Shown here piece after piece: positions 8,059 to 16,937 of a stretch of 64,000 bases of DNA. The notes under the pieces were generated by a model. The model was given only the letters and a program-made list of their open reading frames with translations, did no database searches and was not told the origin of the DNA. The position numbers and the translations under genes were made by a program. Within the stretch, counting starts at the first letter, position 1, and the number at the start of each line of letters is the position of its first letter. The stretch is taken from the NCBI RefSeq assembly GCF_050320395.1, contig NZ_CP144459.1:496001-560000 (forward strand), given 5' to 3'. Source of the stretch: Treponema_C sp050320395. GTDB lineage: Bacteria; Spirochaetota; Spirochaetia; Treponematales; Treponemataceae.

Positions 8059-8790
8059 TTAAAATTGCGTGTACTCTTCTATTTTACTCACAAACAGAAA
8101 AAAATCAAGGTCGGCGCGGTATTTTCCGCTTTTTATATAATAACGGGGCAAATCGGTTAATAAAACGGTTCCGTTTATTTCTTTCGGCTTGTTTTTTACA
8201 AAAGTACGGGCGTATGAACGGACGGCATCTTTGAGCGCCTGCCTGCATGCTTCTTTTATGCCTTCGCCCCCGTCTATGAGCGGCGCCTCTCCCTTGCCGT
8301 GAATGCTGCGGTATGCGCTTGTTTTATACCGCTCTCTTCGGTGTATCATGTCGGGGGAAAGGCGGTATTCCGCCCAGCATTCAAGTCTGGCTCCTTCGGA
8401 ACGGTAGTGTACATCGGTAAAAGACAGTCGTTCATCGGATGCGATGGGAATAAGCGCCTCAACGCTGAAAAACTCGCTTACACCGCGCAGTTTGTCCGAG
8501 GGTGTATAGCTGAATTTCCATCCGTAAATAAGGCCTTCGAGCATAAAGGGTGTAAGGGCTTTGATTTCTTCTATCGCTTGCGTATAGATTGAATCGCCTT
8601 TTTCAAGCGGTTTTTGAAGGGACGGCACGTTGTCTACCGGAAACCACAGCGGAAAGCGCAGAATTTCGTAGGCTGCTTCGTTTTGCGCGTACAGGACGGA
8701 AAAAGCCGCTAAAAAACCGAGTACGGATAACGGACGTAAAAGAGAAAAGAGCCGCTCGTTTTTTTGTATGATATCTGATTTTACCTTCAT
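8059..8790 (-). CDS. Exported hypothetical protein, 243 aa
   Basis: The ATG at 8790 overlaps the rhomboid stop as ATGA, a coupling arrangement that fixes the start. One hydrophobic segment (about residues 14-35, LLRPLSVLGFLAAFSVLYA) acts as a signal peptide or anchor. The remainder is soluble, with motifs such as GLIYGWKFSYTPSD and LPRYYIKSGKYRADLDFFLF, and no catalytic signature that I can name. Its layout suggests a periplasmic protein conserved in spirochaetes. The pairing with a rhomboid gene could mean substrate or partner, but nothing proves this. Confidence 0.7.
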   Translation of the reverse strand: MKVKSDIIQKNERLFSLLRPLSVLGFLAAFSVLYAQNEAAYEILRFPLWFPVDNVPSLQKPLEKGDSIYTQAIEEIKALTPFMLEGLIYGWKFSYTPSDKLRGVSEFFSVEALIPIASDERLSFTDVHYRSEGARLECWAEYRLSPDMIHRRERYKTSAYRSIHGKGEAPLIDGGEGIKEACRQALKDAVRSYARTFVKNKPKEINGTVLLTDLPRYYIKSGKYRADLDFFLFVSKIEEYTQF

Positions 8791-9422
8791 TTTCGGTAGG
8801 CTTCCTTCCACAGGGCAAGAGGGCTTTTTTTCATGCGTATTTTTACATAGAGCCATGCCGCGGCAAAACCCGATAAGTGGGTGGTATGGGCAATACCCGA
8901 ATTAACGCTGAACAGTTGACTGAAAATCTCGATGAGTGCAAAAACGGCTACCAAAATGGGAGCCGGAACCGGTAAAAGACCCCACAGGTAGATAAGAGTG
9001 CGGGGAAAAAGTACCGAAAAAACCAAAAGTACGGCATAAACGGCTCCGGAGGCTCCGAGTAAAAAAACATGATTCATTCCGGCTGCCGCATAGACTGCAA
9101 AAGACAGGGCGCCGGAGGCAAGTCCTGAGGAAAAATATAAAATCAAAAATTGTTTTGTGCCGAGTTTGCGCTCAACCGCAGTACCGAAAAACACAAGACC
9201 GAGCATATTGCCCAGCAAGTGCATAAGACTTCCGTGGACAAACATATACGAGATAAACTGCCAATACATACGGCCGTGTATAATCAATACGCTGTTTAAG
9301 GACAGGTATGCGCGCACAGACGGAAACGCTTCGGTTATGAAAAAAAGGATAACATTGACGGCGGTCAGCGTAAGGGCGGCGCTTTTTGAAAACAAAGATG
9401 TATTATGTATGTGTTTTTCCAT
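8787..9422 (-). CDS. Rhomboid family intramembrane serine protease
   Basis: 211 residues from the ATG at 9422, which has GAGG 12 bases upstream; a start at 9494 would overlap the preceding gene by 47 bases. Rhomboids cleave transmembrane substrates within the bilayer. Visible features are six hydrophobic segments, HGSLMHLLGNM (His63, His68, Asn72), the nucleophile Ser125 in LLGASGAVYA, and the catalytic His182 in HTTHLSGFAAAWLY. All key residues are present, so the protease should be active. It is the fourth gene of the leftward run from tatD and is coupled by a 4-base overlap to the following exported protein. Confidence 0.9.
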   Translation of the reverse strand: MEKHIHNTSLFSKSAALTLTAVNVILFFITEAFPSVRAYLSLNSVLIIHGRMYWQFISYMFVHGSLMHLLGNMLGLVFFGTAVERKLGTKQFLILYFSSGLASGALSFAVYAAAGMNHVFLLGASGAVYAVLLVFSVLFPRTLIYLWGLLPVPAPILVAVFALIEIFSQLFSVNSGIAHTTHLSGFAAAWLYVKIRMKKSPLALWKEAYRK

Positions 9423-9447
9423 AACACGCCGAATCCTCGGCTGCTCC

Positions 9448-11046
9448 TTATCTCGGTTCTTTTCTCGGCGCTTCAATTTGACCGATAACGGCATAATTTT
9501 TCATTACCGATAAAAAAGCCGCCCATTGGGGCTGGGACTGTTCAAGAAAGTCAACGCGGCTTCTGTTGCGTGACGAAGTAAACAAAAATTTGATATTCGA
9601 TAACACTTCCGGAACGGATTTTCGTGCGTCATCCGATAAAAGCAGTAAATAGCGGTATAAGTCGTAAAAGTAGGATACCTGGGTTTGGACAAAGTTTTTT
9701 GCTTCGGCATTTACGTTGTTAACCATATTTGTCAGGTTTCTCGAAAATTCGGGGTCTTTTCTTCCGTCACTGATGTAACTTATCATAAGGGTTATGTCGT
9801 TTTTTCCGCCGCGCTCAAAAGATTCTTCAAAGGCTTTTAAAATACGCTCCGTATCGGTACATGCATAAACCGTGGATGCAAAATCGGTTTTTTGTTCGGG
9901 ATTATTAAAAAATCCTTCAAGGATAATGTCGTTTAAAAGTCCCTTCACCTGTTCTTCAAAATAGCGGTTTAAAAAGGTTTTTATAATTTGCATCGGCGTT
10001 ATCCACAAAAAGGAAACGGACGTATCTCTTTTTAAAAGTTTATTGTTTTCTTCGTTGTAAGAACTGAGAACCGACAGCGGCGTTTCCCCGAATAATTCTT
10101 TGGTTTCGCGTTCAAGCTGCCGGTCCTGCAGTTCAACTTTCATTCTCTGCTCATCGGCTTGAAACCTCGTACGGGTACGGGATGCGTATTCGGCCAAGGG
10201 GGAGTTTTTTATAAAGGCGGTGTCGGGCTGAAATGCAGGATCGTCCTTTGACACCCTGATACAGGCTTTTAAGGTCTCCGTATTCAATACCTTGGTTAAA
10301 ACCGCGGCTATTTTTTTTATATGCACTACGATATCGTCTGCCGACATTGTCTTTTCGTTATGCAGGGTCGAAGCTATGGCTATAATAACCCGCGCCAAAG
10401 CTCCGTTAAACTCGATGGCGGATGTTATATAATATAAGTCGCACAACTGTACGGCGGTTTTATCTATCGATACCGGAATAAAGGTGTTTTGCGGGTCCAG
10501 GGGGTCGAAATGCGGATTAAACATGCTTAAAAGCGAAACATAATTGAATGAGCACAGGTCATAAAAGATTTCAAGGTTTTTCAGCGCTTCATCTATTTGC
10601 TGAAACGCCGACGACCTGAGTATATGTAAAAGCTGGTCGAGTGTATGCGTTTGGGATTCAACATCGCGCTGTATATTATTGCTTTGTTCGAGTTTTTCTT
10701 TGCGTGCCTCGTAAGACAGGGCTGCCATTTTTTCCCTGTCGTTTTCGGAATAACCGCTTTGAATCAGAATATCGTATATACGGTTTTTTATATGCAGGCT
10801 TTCCGGGGAGCGCATAAAGCTCAAGAGTTTACAAAAGGGCGAGGTATGGGTATAGAGTAAAAAGATGAGCTCGCCGAAAGCCGGAAGCAGTTCCCCGTTT
10901 TTATAAAGGGGAGGCTGCATTTGTCTGAGCTGAATTTCGAGTTTTTTTACCTGCTGCTTTTTAGGTGCTCCCGTTTTATCTCCTGCGCCGGCGAGAATGG
11001 ATTTAACAAAGTCTATGAGCTGCTGCAAAATACCCATATGAACCAT
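9448..11046 (-). CDS. Spirochaetal conserved hypothetical protein (DUF5312-like)
   Basis: About 532 residues if it starts at ATG 11046; ATG 11037 is an equal alternative, and neither has a strong ribosome site. The frame extends upstream into dus, but those residues overlap dus. The protein has no signal peptide or membrane helix and is mostly alpha-helical with coiled-coil-like stretches. It resembles the spirochaete-restricted family I recall as DUF5312, which I could not verify. It lies between dus and the rhomboid gene in a tight operon. The role is unknown. Confidence 0.75.
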   Translation of the reverse strand: MVHMGILQQLIDFVKSILAGAGDKTGAPKKQQVKKLEIQLRQMQPPLYKNGELLPAFGELIFLLYTHTSPFCKLLSFMRSPESLHIKNRIYDILIQSGYSENDREKMAALSYEARKEKLEQSNNIQRDVESQTHTLDQLLHILRSSAFQQIDEALKNLEIFYDLCSFNYVSLLSMFNPHFDPLDPQNTFIPVSIDKTAVQLCDLYYITSAIEFNGALARVIIAIASTLHNEKTMSADDIVVHIKKIAAVLTKVLNTETLKACIRVSKDDPAFQPDTAFIKNSPLAEYASRTRTRFQADEQRMKVELQDRQLERETKELFGETPLSVLSSYNEENNKLLKRDTSVSFLWITPMQIIKTFLNRYFEEQVKGLLNDIILEGFFNNPEQKTDFASTVYACTDTERILKAFEESFERGGKNDITLMISYISDGRKDPEFSRNLTNMVNNVNAEAKNFVQTQVSYFYDLYRYLLLLSDDARKSVPEVLSNIKFLFTSSRNRSRVDFLEQSQPQWAAFLSVMKNYAVIGQIEAPRKEPR

Positions 11047-11056
11047 TGTAAAGGGA

Positions 11057-12058
11057 TTATTCGGTTTTGACAATAAGATGTGCAAAGATTTCGCGATAAT
11101 CTCTGCGGCTTTTTGCCGAAACAACCGCTTTGCGTAAGACGGCTCCTCCTTCAACCCCCTTTATGTAGGCACAAAAACGCTTACGCATCTCGCGGCAGGC
11201 ATTTTCTTCGCCCTTGTCGGCGCATAAAAGCTCCAATTCGCCGAATGCGGCCTCCAAACGTTCGGCAAAAGGAATTTCCGTATACGAGCCCGTTTGCAAA
11301 AAATCCCGGGTTTGACGGAATATAAAGGGGTTGCCCATGGCGCCGCGGGCAAACATAAGGCCTGCACAGCCCGTTTGTGTGAATATATCGCGGGCATCTT
11401 CGGGCGTAAAAACATCTCCTGACGCGAAGAGAGGAATCTTTCCGTTCAACTGTTCAACCGCCGCTGCAATAACGTTTCTGTCGGCCCTGCCTTCATACCC
11501 CTGGGCTCGGGTGCGGCTGTGAATCGTTACGGCGGCTGCTCCCGCCTTGCAAGCCGCATCGAGGGCTTCGCTCCATGTTATGTTGTGTGCATCCCAGCCG
11601 GAGCGTATTTTTACCGTAACGGGAATAGGAACGGCTTGTGCGGCGGCTTTTACAACCTCGTAAAGTTTATCCGGCTCTTTCGTTAAAAAAGAACCCGCAC
11701 CGCTTTTTATAATTTTGGGTACCGGACAGCCCGCATTTATGTCGATAAGTTCGGGTTTTACGCGCTCGTATACAATGCGGGCGGCTTCGGCAACGGTTTC
11801 GCTTTTGCCGCCGAAAATCTGCACGGCATAAGAAGTTTCTCCTGGTGCGCGCTCCGTAATTAAGGCCGTTTTATCCGAGCCGCGCACCAAAGCTTCGGCC
11901 GATACCATTTCCGTATAGGCAAAGTCGGCACCGCCTAAGCGGCATACGGAGCGGAATGCGCGGTCGGAATAGCCTGCAACGGGGGCGAGAAAGAGATTCC
12001 CTTCCAAATGGAGGGAACCGATATCTACGGGGCGGTAAAAAGATTGAGGATCGGGCAC
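11057..12058 (-). CDS. dus: tRNA-dihydrouridine synthase (DusB/NifR3 type)
   Basis: 333 residues with a GTG start. Dus enzymes reduce uridines in tRNA using FMN and NADPH. Motifs in order: LAPVAGYSDRAFR, TEMVSAEALVRG, the active-site DINAGCPVPKI (Cys acid), the Lys segment VTVKIRSGWD, TIHSRTRAQGYEGRAD, and the phosphate-binding LFASGDVFTPEDA and GLMFARGAMGNPFIF. The complete TIM-barrel signature supports an active enzyme. It lies 19 bases after tatD on the same strand, and the downstream hypothetical starts just after it. Confidence 0.93.
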   Translation of the reverse strand: MPDPQSFYRPVDIGSLHLEGNLFLAPVAGYSDRAFRSVCRLGGADFAYTEMVSAEALVRGSDKTALITERAPGETSYAVQIFGGKSETVAEAARIVYERVKPELIDINAGCPVPKIIKSGAGSFLTKEPDKLYEVVKAAAQAVPIPVTVKIRSGWDAHNITWSEALDAACKAGAAAVTIHSRTRAQGYEGRADRNVIAAAVEQLNGKIPLFASGDVFTPEDARDIFTQTGCAGLMFARGAMGNPFIFRQTRDFLQTGSYTEIPFAERLEAAFGELELLCADKGEENACREMRKRFCAYIKGVEGGAVLRKAVVSAKSRRDYREIFAHLIVKTE

Positions 12059-12077
12059 GGTACGGCTCTTTACTCCC

Positions 12078-12851
12078 TCATTCGCTCAGACGGAAAAAGG
12101 TACAGCTGTTTTTCCAAAGCCGGTCGGCAAGCTCTTCCCTGTCCATTTCGAGCATTTCCGCCAAAAAGAAGACGGTTGAAGATATGTAAGCCGGCATATT
12201 TCGTTTTCCCCTGAATTCCGCAGGTACCATAAAGGGACTTTCGGATTCAACCAGGATGCGCTCGATGGGGAGGTTTAAAACCGTTTCATGCAGATTCCGT
12301 GCATTGCGGTAGGTTAAATTACCCGCAAACGAAAAATACAGGTTTAAGTCGAGGGCTTTTTTGGCATAGGCGGCGTCTTCGGAATAGCAGTGCAAAACCG
12401 CCCCCGCCGAGGGAAGACGTTCGGATAAAATATCGAGAATGTCCTTTCCCGCTTCGCGGTTGTGAATGATTACGGGCATATTCGCCTTTTCCGCCAATTC
12501 AAGCTGGGTAATGAATAATTCTATCTGCGAGCGTTTATCGCCGAATTTGCGGAAATAATCCAAGCCCGTTTCTCCGAGGGCGACGACGTTGGGCAGTTTT
12601 AACCCCTCTTCAATCGTCTTTACCCAATCACGGCCGGGGTTGTTGACTTCGGACGGAGCCACTCCTATTGCATGGTACACACCGGAAACCGATTTAAAAT
12701 TGCCGTATACAAGAGAAAAATCATGCAAACTGTTGCAGATGCTGATAATACGGTTAACGCCCGCCTGCTTGGCATTTTGAACGACTCTTAACTGTTCAAT
12801 GGGATCTTCATAAATAAGCCCGATATGGGCATGAGTATCAAAAAACTGCAT
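12078..12851 (-). CDS. tatD: TatD family metal-dependent hydrolase
   Basis: 257 residues. TatD proteins are Mg/Mn-dependent 3'-5' exonucleases and AP endonucleases with a TIM-barrel amidohydrolase fold. Metal and active-site motifs are present: FFDTHAHIG at the N-terminus, GETGLDYFRKFGDKRSQ, MPVIIHNREA, VLHCYSEDAAYA and VESESPFMVP. The last position usually reads E(T/S)D, so ESESP is a mild variant. First gene of the leftward operon, with a promoter at 12937-12965. Confidence 0.9.
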   Translation of the reverse strand: MQFFDTHAHIGLIYEDPIEQLRVVQNAKQAGVNRIISICNSLHDFSLVYGNFKSVSGVYHAIGVAPSEVNNPGRDWVKTIEEGLKLPNVVALGETGLDYFRKFGDKRSQIELFITQLELAEKANMPVIIHNREAGKDILDILSERLPSAGAVLHCYSEDAAYAKKALDLNLYFSFAGNLTYRNARNLHETVLNLPIERILVESESPFMVPAEFRGKRNMPAYISSTVFFLAEMLEMDREELADRLWKNSCTFFRLSE

Positions 12852-12936
12852 GGCTTTCTTCCAAAAAAAGATAATTACGGGAAAATATACCTACCCGAGA
12901 AATGCATCGTTAAGACTTTATACATTCCTACCGATA

Positions 12937-12965
12937 AGCATAACATAGGAATTGTGTATCGTCAA
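12937..12965 (-). promoter_or_regulatory. Promoter for the tatD-dus-pheS operon
   Basis: On the minus strand: TTGACG (12960-12965), 17-base spacer, TATGCT (12937-12942). It leaves a leader of about 80 bases before tatD with no obvious strong hairpin. The 272-base gap 12852-13124 otherwise holds only this and the divergent promoter. Confidence 0.6.
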
Positions 12966-13037
12966 CAAATCTTTTAAAGATTTTTGATATCGGACAAAAG
13001 AGAATATAAAACTCAAACCCTGAACAAGGTTTTATAT

Positions 13038-13066
13038 TTGACATCTTTGGTTTGTAATGATATACT
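13038..13066 (+). promoter_or_regulatory. Promoter for the M23-bactofilin-yaaR-ricT operon
   Basis: TTGACA (13038-13043, perfect), 17-base spacer, TATACT (13061-13066). The GTG start of the first gene is at 13125 with GGAGA before it. This is one of the strongest promoter matches in the window. Confidence 0.8.
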
Positions 13067-13124
13067 GTGCTGAATAATATAGGGGCTTTTTTGAAGGGTC
13101 CCGTACACAAAATCGGAGAAAAAG

Positions 13125-14144
13125 GTGGCGAGAACCCGTACATATAAAAGATTGGAAAAAAGTTTTGTTCACTCCGTGATGCTTTTTTTCGGCGGTGTGT
13201 TCCGTAAAATAGCCGCTTTTTTTAATACCGTTTTTAAATTTTGCGACCGCAAGCTGACCATTATGATTGTTCCGCATTCGCAAAGCAGGGTAATCAATTT
13301 CAGAACGAATATATTTTCGCTGGGTGCGGGAACCCTTTTGATATTGGGTATTCTGATTTCCTTTTTTTATTTTAACCGCCGTACATCCGGCTCCGTGCGG
13401 GAAGTTGCCCGTCTTCAGGAAGAGAATCGTAAAACCCTTGCCAGCTTGGATGAATTGCGGGACGAAAACAATAACCTCTTGCAGACGGCGGAGCGTTTTC
13501 AAAATACCCTCAGTCAAGCCCTTGCCCTTATCGGCATAAATCAATCCGCAACGAGCAAAACGTCGAATCAAAACAGCGACCTTTCCTCCCTGTTCAATAT
13601 GCGCGAAATTGCCCGCGGTTCGGTAAAAGAAAGCGCCGACATCCGCGAGCTTTCAAACTATCTTGAAAATTCCGTGCAGCCCATAGAGCAAATCGGAAAA
13701 ATGCTGCAAATTCAGGGCGCCATGCTTTCGGATACGCCGAACGTATGGCCGGTAAAGGGAGGCTTGGGACATTTTTCCATGCCCTTCGGCCAAGCTCTGC
13801 ACCCGATTACGGGGCAGTGGTATATTCACAAGGGGCTCGATATTTCCACCTACCGTTCCGGCGACCCGGTTATATCGACTGCTAACGGCCAGGTTGTTAC
13901 GGTTACCTACGATGCTTCGTTCGGGAACTATATCATCATTCAGCATAAATACGGATACTATACACGCTATGCGCATTTACAGTCGACGCGCGTAAAAACG
14001 GGACAATTCGTGTCTCAGGGCGACGTTATCGGAACAATAGGAAACTCCGGCGTGTCGACGGGAGCTCACTTGCACTATGAAGTGCATATCGGTTCCGACG
14101 TAGTGGATCCGGCAAAATACGTTAATATTAAGCTGAAAAATTAA
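13125..14144 (+). CDS. M23 family peptidoglycan endopeptidase, membrane-anchored
   Basis: 339 residues from a GTG start with GGAGA 8 bases upstream. A cytoplasmic N-terminus is followed by one membrane helix (about 63-83), a coiled-coil segment (about 90-135) and a C-terminal LytM/M23 domain (about 225-325). Zinc ligands and catalytic residues are intact: His235 and Asp239 in HKGLD, and His315 and His317 in GAHLHYE. The domain should cut peptidoglycan crosslinks. It is followed by a bactofilin, an arrangement seen in bacteria where the pair controls cell shape; that role here is inference. Confidence 0.92.
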   Translation: MARTRTYKRLEKSFVHSVMLFFGGVFRKIAAFFNTVFKFCDRKLTIMIVPHSQSRVINFRTNIFSLGAGTLLILGILISFFYFNRRTSGSVREVARLQEENRKTLASLDELRDENNNLLQTAERFQNTLSQALALIGINQSATSKTSNQNSDLSSLFNMREIARGSVKESADIRELSNYLENSVQPIEQIGKMLQIQGAMLSDTPNVWPVKGGLGHFSMPFGQALHPITGQWYIHKGLDISTYRSGDPVISTANGQVVTVTYDASFGNYIIIQHKYGYYTRYAHLQSTRVKTGQFVSQGDVIGTIGNSGVSTGAHLHYEVHIGSDVVDPAKYVNIKLKN

Positions 14145-14169
14145 CCCGTAAAACGGACGGAAGCCTTTT

Positions 14170-14598
14170 ATGATTTCACGCTATGACGATATTTCCATTA
14201 ATACCCTTATCGGTGCGGGCTCTTTTATAAAGGGCGATTTGCGCTTGGAAGGCTTTATCCGTCTTGACGGCGATGTGGACGGGAATATAGAAACATCGGG
14301 CAGAATAATCATCGGCGACCGGGCACGCATACGCGGTAATATACGCGCTTTGTCGGCAGTTGTAAACGGTATTGTGGAAGGCGACATAACGGCACCCGAA
14401 GGAATTAAGCTTTTTTCTTCCGCTTCCGTGCGCGGCGATATTATTACAAAAAAAATATGTGTTGAAGAGAACGTGTTTATTCAAGGCCATTGTATTGTAC
14501 TTGAAGACGACAATGATTTTAACGAAGCTAAAAACATACAGGCTGATAAAAAAGCGATACGGCATAAGATGTTCGGCGAAGACAGGGGCATGTACTGA
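14170..14598 (+). CDS. Bactofilin (polymer-forming cytoskeletal protein)
   Basis: 142 residues. Bactofilins form nucleotide-independent filaments from a right-handed beta-helix core. The core is visible as short repeats with hydrophobic ladder positions: IGAGSFIKGDLRLEGFIRLD, GDVDGNIETSGRIIIG, ARIRGNIRA, VVNGIVEGDITA, ASVRGDIITKK. The N-terminus is short, as usual. The gene starts 25 bases after the M23 peptidase, and its stop overlaps the yaaR start (TGATG). In other bacteria bactofilins recruit M23 enzymes to shape the wall, and helical cells such as Leptospira and Helicobacter use them for curvature. Confidence 0.92.
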   Translation: MISRYDDISINTLIGAGSFIKGDLRLEGFIRLDGDVDGNIETSGRIIIGDRARIRGNIRALSAVVNGIVEGDITAPEGIKLFSSASVRGDIITKKICVEENVFIQGHCIVLEDDNDFNEAKNIQADKKAIRHKMFGEDRGMY

Positions 14599-15116
14599 TG
14601 CCCGGCATTGATCCGCTTCAATCTTCTTTTTTTAATCCCGGGGAAAACCTTACACATAAAAAAGACAGGGATAAAGAAAAGCTGCGGGTTCAAAAAAGCT
14701 TTGCCGATGTTTTAAAGCGTACTTCCGAAGACTCTGCGGCCGAACAACAGGTTTTATCGGCACACATGATGCCGGATAACTTTGACGCTTTGTCCTTCGA
14801 TGATAAATTGACGGCCTTGGTTGACGGCGTGTATGCGGCCGGAGACGAATTGAAAAAAAAGCCGTTTACTGATAGCTTTATAGCATATAAGCAAAGTCTT
14901 TCGCGTTTTATGCGTTTTGTGGTTGATAATTCCTATGAATTGGAAATACGCGAGCAGCGTAAAGGAAAAAAGCGCCGTCAGCTTATAACGGTGCAGACAA
15001 TCAATGCAAAATTGGATGAGTTGGCTGCCGATATTTTGTATAATCAAGCCGATCAATTAAAGATTTTGGCAAAGATAGATGAAATACACGGTGTTTTGGT
15101 TGATTTTTTATCATAG
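14598..15116 (+). CDS. YaaR family protein (DUF327)
   Basis: 172 residues. The C-terminal two thirds match YaaR/DUF327: FIAYKQSLSRFMRFVVDN, YELEIREQRKGKKRRQLI and the ending VQTINAKLDELAADILYN. The N-terminus is poorly conserved and polar. The start overlaps the bactofilin stop by one base. In Bacillus subtilis yaaR also lies close to yaaT (ricT), and here the next gene is the RicT/PSP1 homologue, so the neighbourhood is conserved across phyla. The molecular function of YaaR is not established. Probably cytoplasmic. Confidence 0.85.
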   Translation: MPGIDPLQSSFFNPGENLTHKKDRDKEKLRVQKSFADVLKRTSEDSAAEQQVLSAHMMPDNFDALSFDDKLTALVDGVYAAGDELKKKPFTDSFIAYKQSLSRFMRFVVDNSYELEIREQRKGKKRRQLITVQTINAKLDELAADILYNQADQLKILAKIDEIHGVLVDFLS

Positions 15117-15131
15117 CTGTCGGAGGAACCG

Positions 15132-16064
15132 ATGTTTGATACGGATATAGACGGGTTAAATAGTGAAGATTTGCGCGCTTTGGAAGATGTCGAGCCCGTG
15201 CATAATGAAGCGGATGAGGGTGCTTTTGCCGATTTTACTTTTCCCTCGCCCCTGTACCGGCTTGTGCTTGATTATTCGCGGGAAAGTTTATATGCCTCGG
15301 CTTCCGATGAGCTGAAGCTTGAGGCGGGCGATTCGGTTATTGTCCCTACACGCTACGGCAAGGATATGGCGCGCGTTTTGGGGATTGCAAAAAAACCGAT
15401 AGGGGTGCGCCCTCAGGATATCGTTGAAATCGAAAAAAAAGCTTCTGCAGAGGATTTACAGCGCGCTGCGGAATTGAAAAAAAAGGAAAAAGAATCGCTG
15501 AGGATTTTTAAAGAAAAAACCGCCGCCCACAAGCTGGATATGAAACCCGTCGGGGTGCATTATCTTTCCGAAGAGCAAAAGGTTTTGTTTTTTTTCAGCT
15601 CCGAAAGCCGTGTCGATTTCCGCGAGCTGGTAAAGGATTTGGTTTCGGTATTTAAAATCCGCATAGAGCTTAGGCAAATAGGAGTGCGCGATGAATCCCG
15701 GCACACCGGCGGTTTGGGCGTATGCGGAAGACCCTATTGCTGTCATGCCGTTTCCGATAAACTGCGTCCCGTATCGATTCGGATGGCAAAGGAGCAAAAC
15801 CTTTCGCTTAATTCGATGAAAATATCGGGGCAGTGCGGCCGTCTTTTATGCTGTTTAGCCTATGAATACGATTGGTATGCCGAGGCGCGCAAAAAAATGC
15901 CTTCGGAAGGTTTGCGCATTTTTTACGATAACACGAACTTCCGTATTGCCGAATCGAATCCGATTACGGGTATGATAAAGATGTCCGGAGAGGACGGCCG
16001 TGTACTTGAAATAGCTTCTTCACGTTTTAAGCAAATCGACGGCAGGTGGAAGCTCGTCGATTGA
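15132..16064 (+). CDS. RicT/YaaT-like PSP1 domain protein
   Basis: 310 residues; the ATG is preceded by GGAGGAA. The PSP1 C-terminal domain carries two cysteine clusters, VCGRPYCCHAV and QCGRLLCCLAYEY, characteristic of RicT (YaaT). In Bacillus, RicT with RicA and RicF forms an Fe-S-containing complex that stimulates RNase Y-dependent mRNA maturation and developmental switching. Neither RicA nor RicF is seen here. The N-terminal region contains a Lys/Glu-rich helix (about 105-140). Fourth gene of the shape operon; it converges with a methyltransferase gene 17 bases away. Function by homology only. Confidence 0.88.
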   Translation: MFDTDIDGLNSEDLRALEDVEPVHNEADEGAFADFTFPSPLYRLVLDYSRESLYASASDELKLEAGDSVIVPTRYGKDMARVLGIAKKPIGVRPQDIVEIEKKASAEDLQRAAELKKKEKESLRIFKEKTAAHKLDMKPVGVHYLSEEQKVLFFFSSESRVDFRELVKDLVSVFKIRIELRQIGVRDESRHTGGLGVCGRPYCCHAVSDKLRPVSIRMAKEQNLSLNSMKISGQCGRLLCCLAYEYDWYAEARKKMPSEGLRIFYDNTNFRIAESNPITGMIKMSGEDGRVLEIASSRFKQIDGRWKLVD

Positions 16065-16081
16065 GCGCGCTTCGGAACGGC

Positions 16082-16795
16082 TTATGAAAATACCGCAATA
16101 TCCGCTTCATCCGGGCGGACCGGAAGGCTCTTCCATGCCTTATAAAAAGCCGCGTCTTTAAAGCCCGCTTCCCGTGCGTAACCGGTCAATTCTTTTACCG
16201 AAGGAATATATACGGGAACTCCGGTGCGTACGGGTATACGTTTTATGCCGCCGCTTGCATCGGTGCGTTCCAGCGTTTGAGTTAAAAGGCCTTTTTCGCC
16301 GTCCTCGTCGTTTTGAATGCTTGAAGTAAGCTTTACGCGCGGGCTTTCTTTGTCCTGCAGCATGTCGGGCAAATGGACGATAAGGCGGCCTTCAGGTACG
16401 AGGCCGGCTTTACAGTCGTACAAAAATTTGCGCAGTAAAGTTTTGTCGTGTATAAAGTATATAAAGCCGTCGAGAATGGCGGTACAGTGGTAGAAATTCT
16501 TTGCCAAAAACCTGCCTATGTCCAAGGGTTCCATTTGAAAAAAACGCAGCGCGGCGTTCGGCGTACGGTGCCGGCGTACGGCCGTATCGATGAATCGGCG
16601 TTCCGCACCGATAGCGGTTATATCGAAGCCGCATTTTGCGAGTCGGTGTTCACAGAGGCCCGTACCGCATTCTATGCTCAAGATTTTTGCGGGCACCGGA
16701 TAGGCATCCAGCTCGTTTTTAAAAAAAGCGATGAGGTCATCCGTAATCGGGTATAATTCATCGTAATATTCAATGATATGTTCGGTAAAGTTCAT
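16082..16795 (-). CDS. Class I SAM-dependent methyltransferase-like protein
   Basis: 237 residues from the ATG at 16795. The SAM-binding region reads ILSIECGTGLCEHRLAKCGF followed by DITAIGAERRFIDTA, a divergent form of the E/D.G.G.G motif I, and the later TAILDGFIYFIHD fits motif II/III spacing. It is probably a small-molecule or protein methyltransferase, substrate unknown. The start has no ribosome binding site; an extended -10 box sits 7 bases upstream, implying a leaderless transcript. It stands alone between ricT and the hydrogenase operon. Confidence 0.7.
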   Translation of the reverse strand: MNFTEHIIEYYDELYPITDDLIAFFKNELDAYPVPAKILSIECGTGLCEHRLAKCGFDITAIGAERRFIDTAVRRHRTPNAALRFFQMEPLDIGRFLAKNFYHCTAILDGFIYFIHDKTLLRKFLYDCKAGLVPEGRLIVHLPDMLQDKESPRVKLTSSIQNDEDGEKGLLTQTLERTDASGGIKRIPVRTGVPVYIPSVKELTGYAREAGFKDAAFYKAWKSLPVRPDEADIAVFS

Positions 16796-16802
16796 CAAAA
16801 CA

Positions 16803-16811
16803 ATTATATCA
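16803..16811 (-). promoter_or_regulatory. Extended -10 of a leaderless methyltransferase gene
   Basis: Minus strand TG-A-TATAAT (16803-16811) followed by 7 bases and the ATG at 16795. There is no Shine-Dalgarno, so the mRNA would begin at or next to the start codon. Confidence 0.55.
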
Positions 16812-16896
16812 CATATATGAAAAAAAAGCTCTTATTGATACTGTTTTTTTTTTTGATTTTCTGTTATATTTTAGTCGGGACGACACGCATTCTCTA

Positions 16897-16925
16897 TTGA
16901 CTATATCGATATTTTTTTATATAAA
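16897..16925 (+). promoter_or_regulatory. Candidate promoter of the hydrogenase operon
   Basis: TTGACT (16897-16902), 17-base spacer, TATAAA (16920-16925). The ATG is only 12 bases further on, so the AGAGGG ribosome site would be partly outside the transcript. Either the leader is very short or another promoter upstream is used. Confidence 0.4.
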
Positions 16926-16937
16926 GAAGAGGGTATT

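Noticed and set aside
13032..13571. 179-codon minus-strand frame across the M23 gene promoter and N-terminus
   Set aside because: Would cover a strong plus-strand promoter and overlaps a conserved gene; no ribosome site or family match.
16897..16937. Firm promoter call for the hydrogenase operon
   Set aside because: TTGACT-17-TATAAA is good, but it would put the start site inside the ribosome binding site; kept only as a low-confidence candidate.
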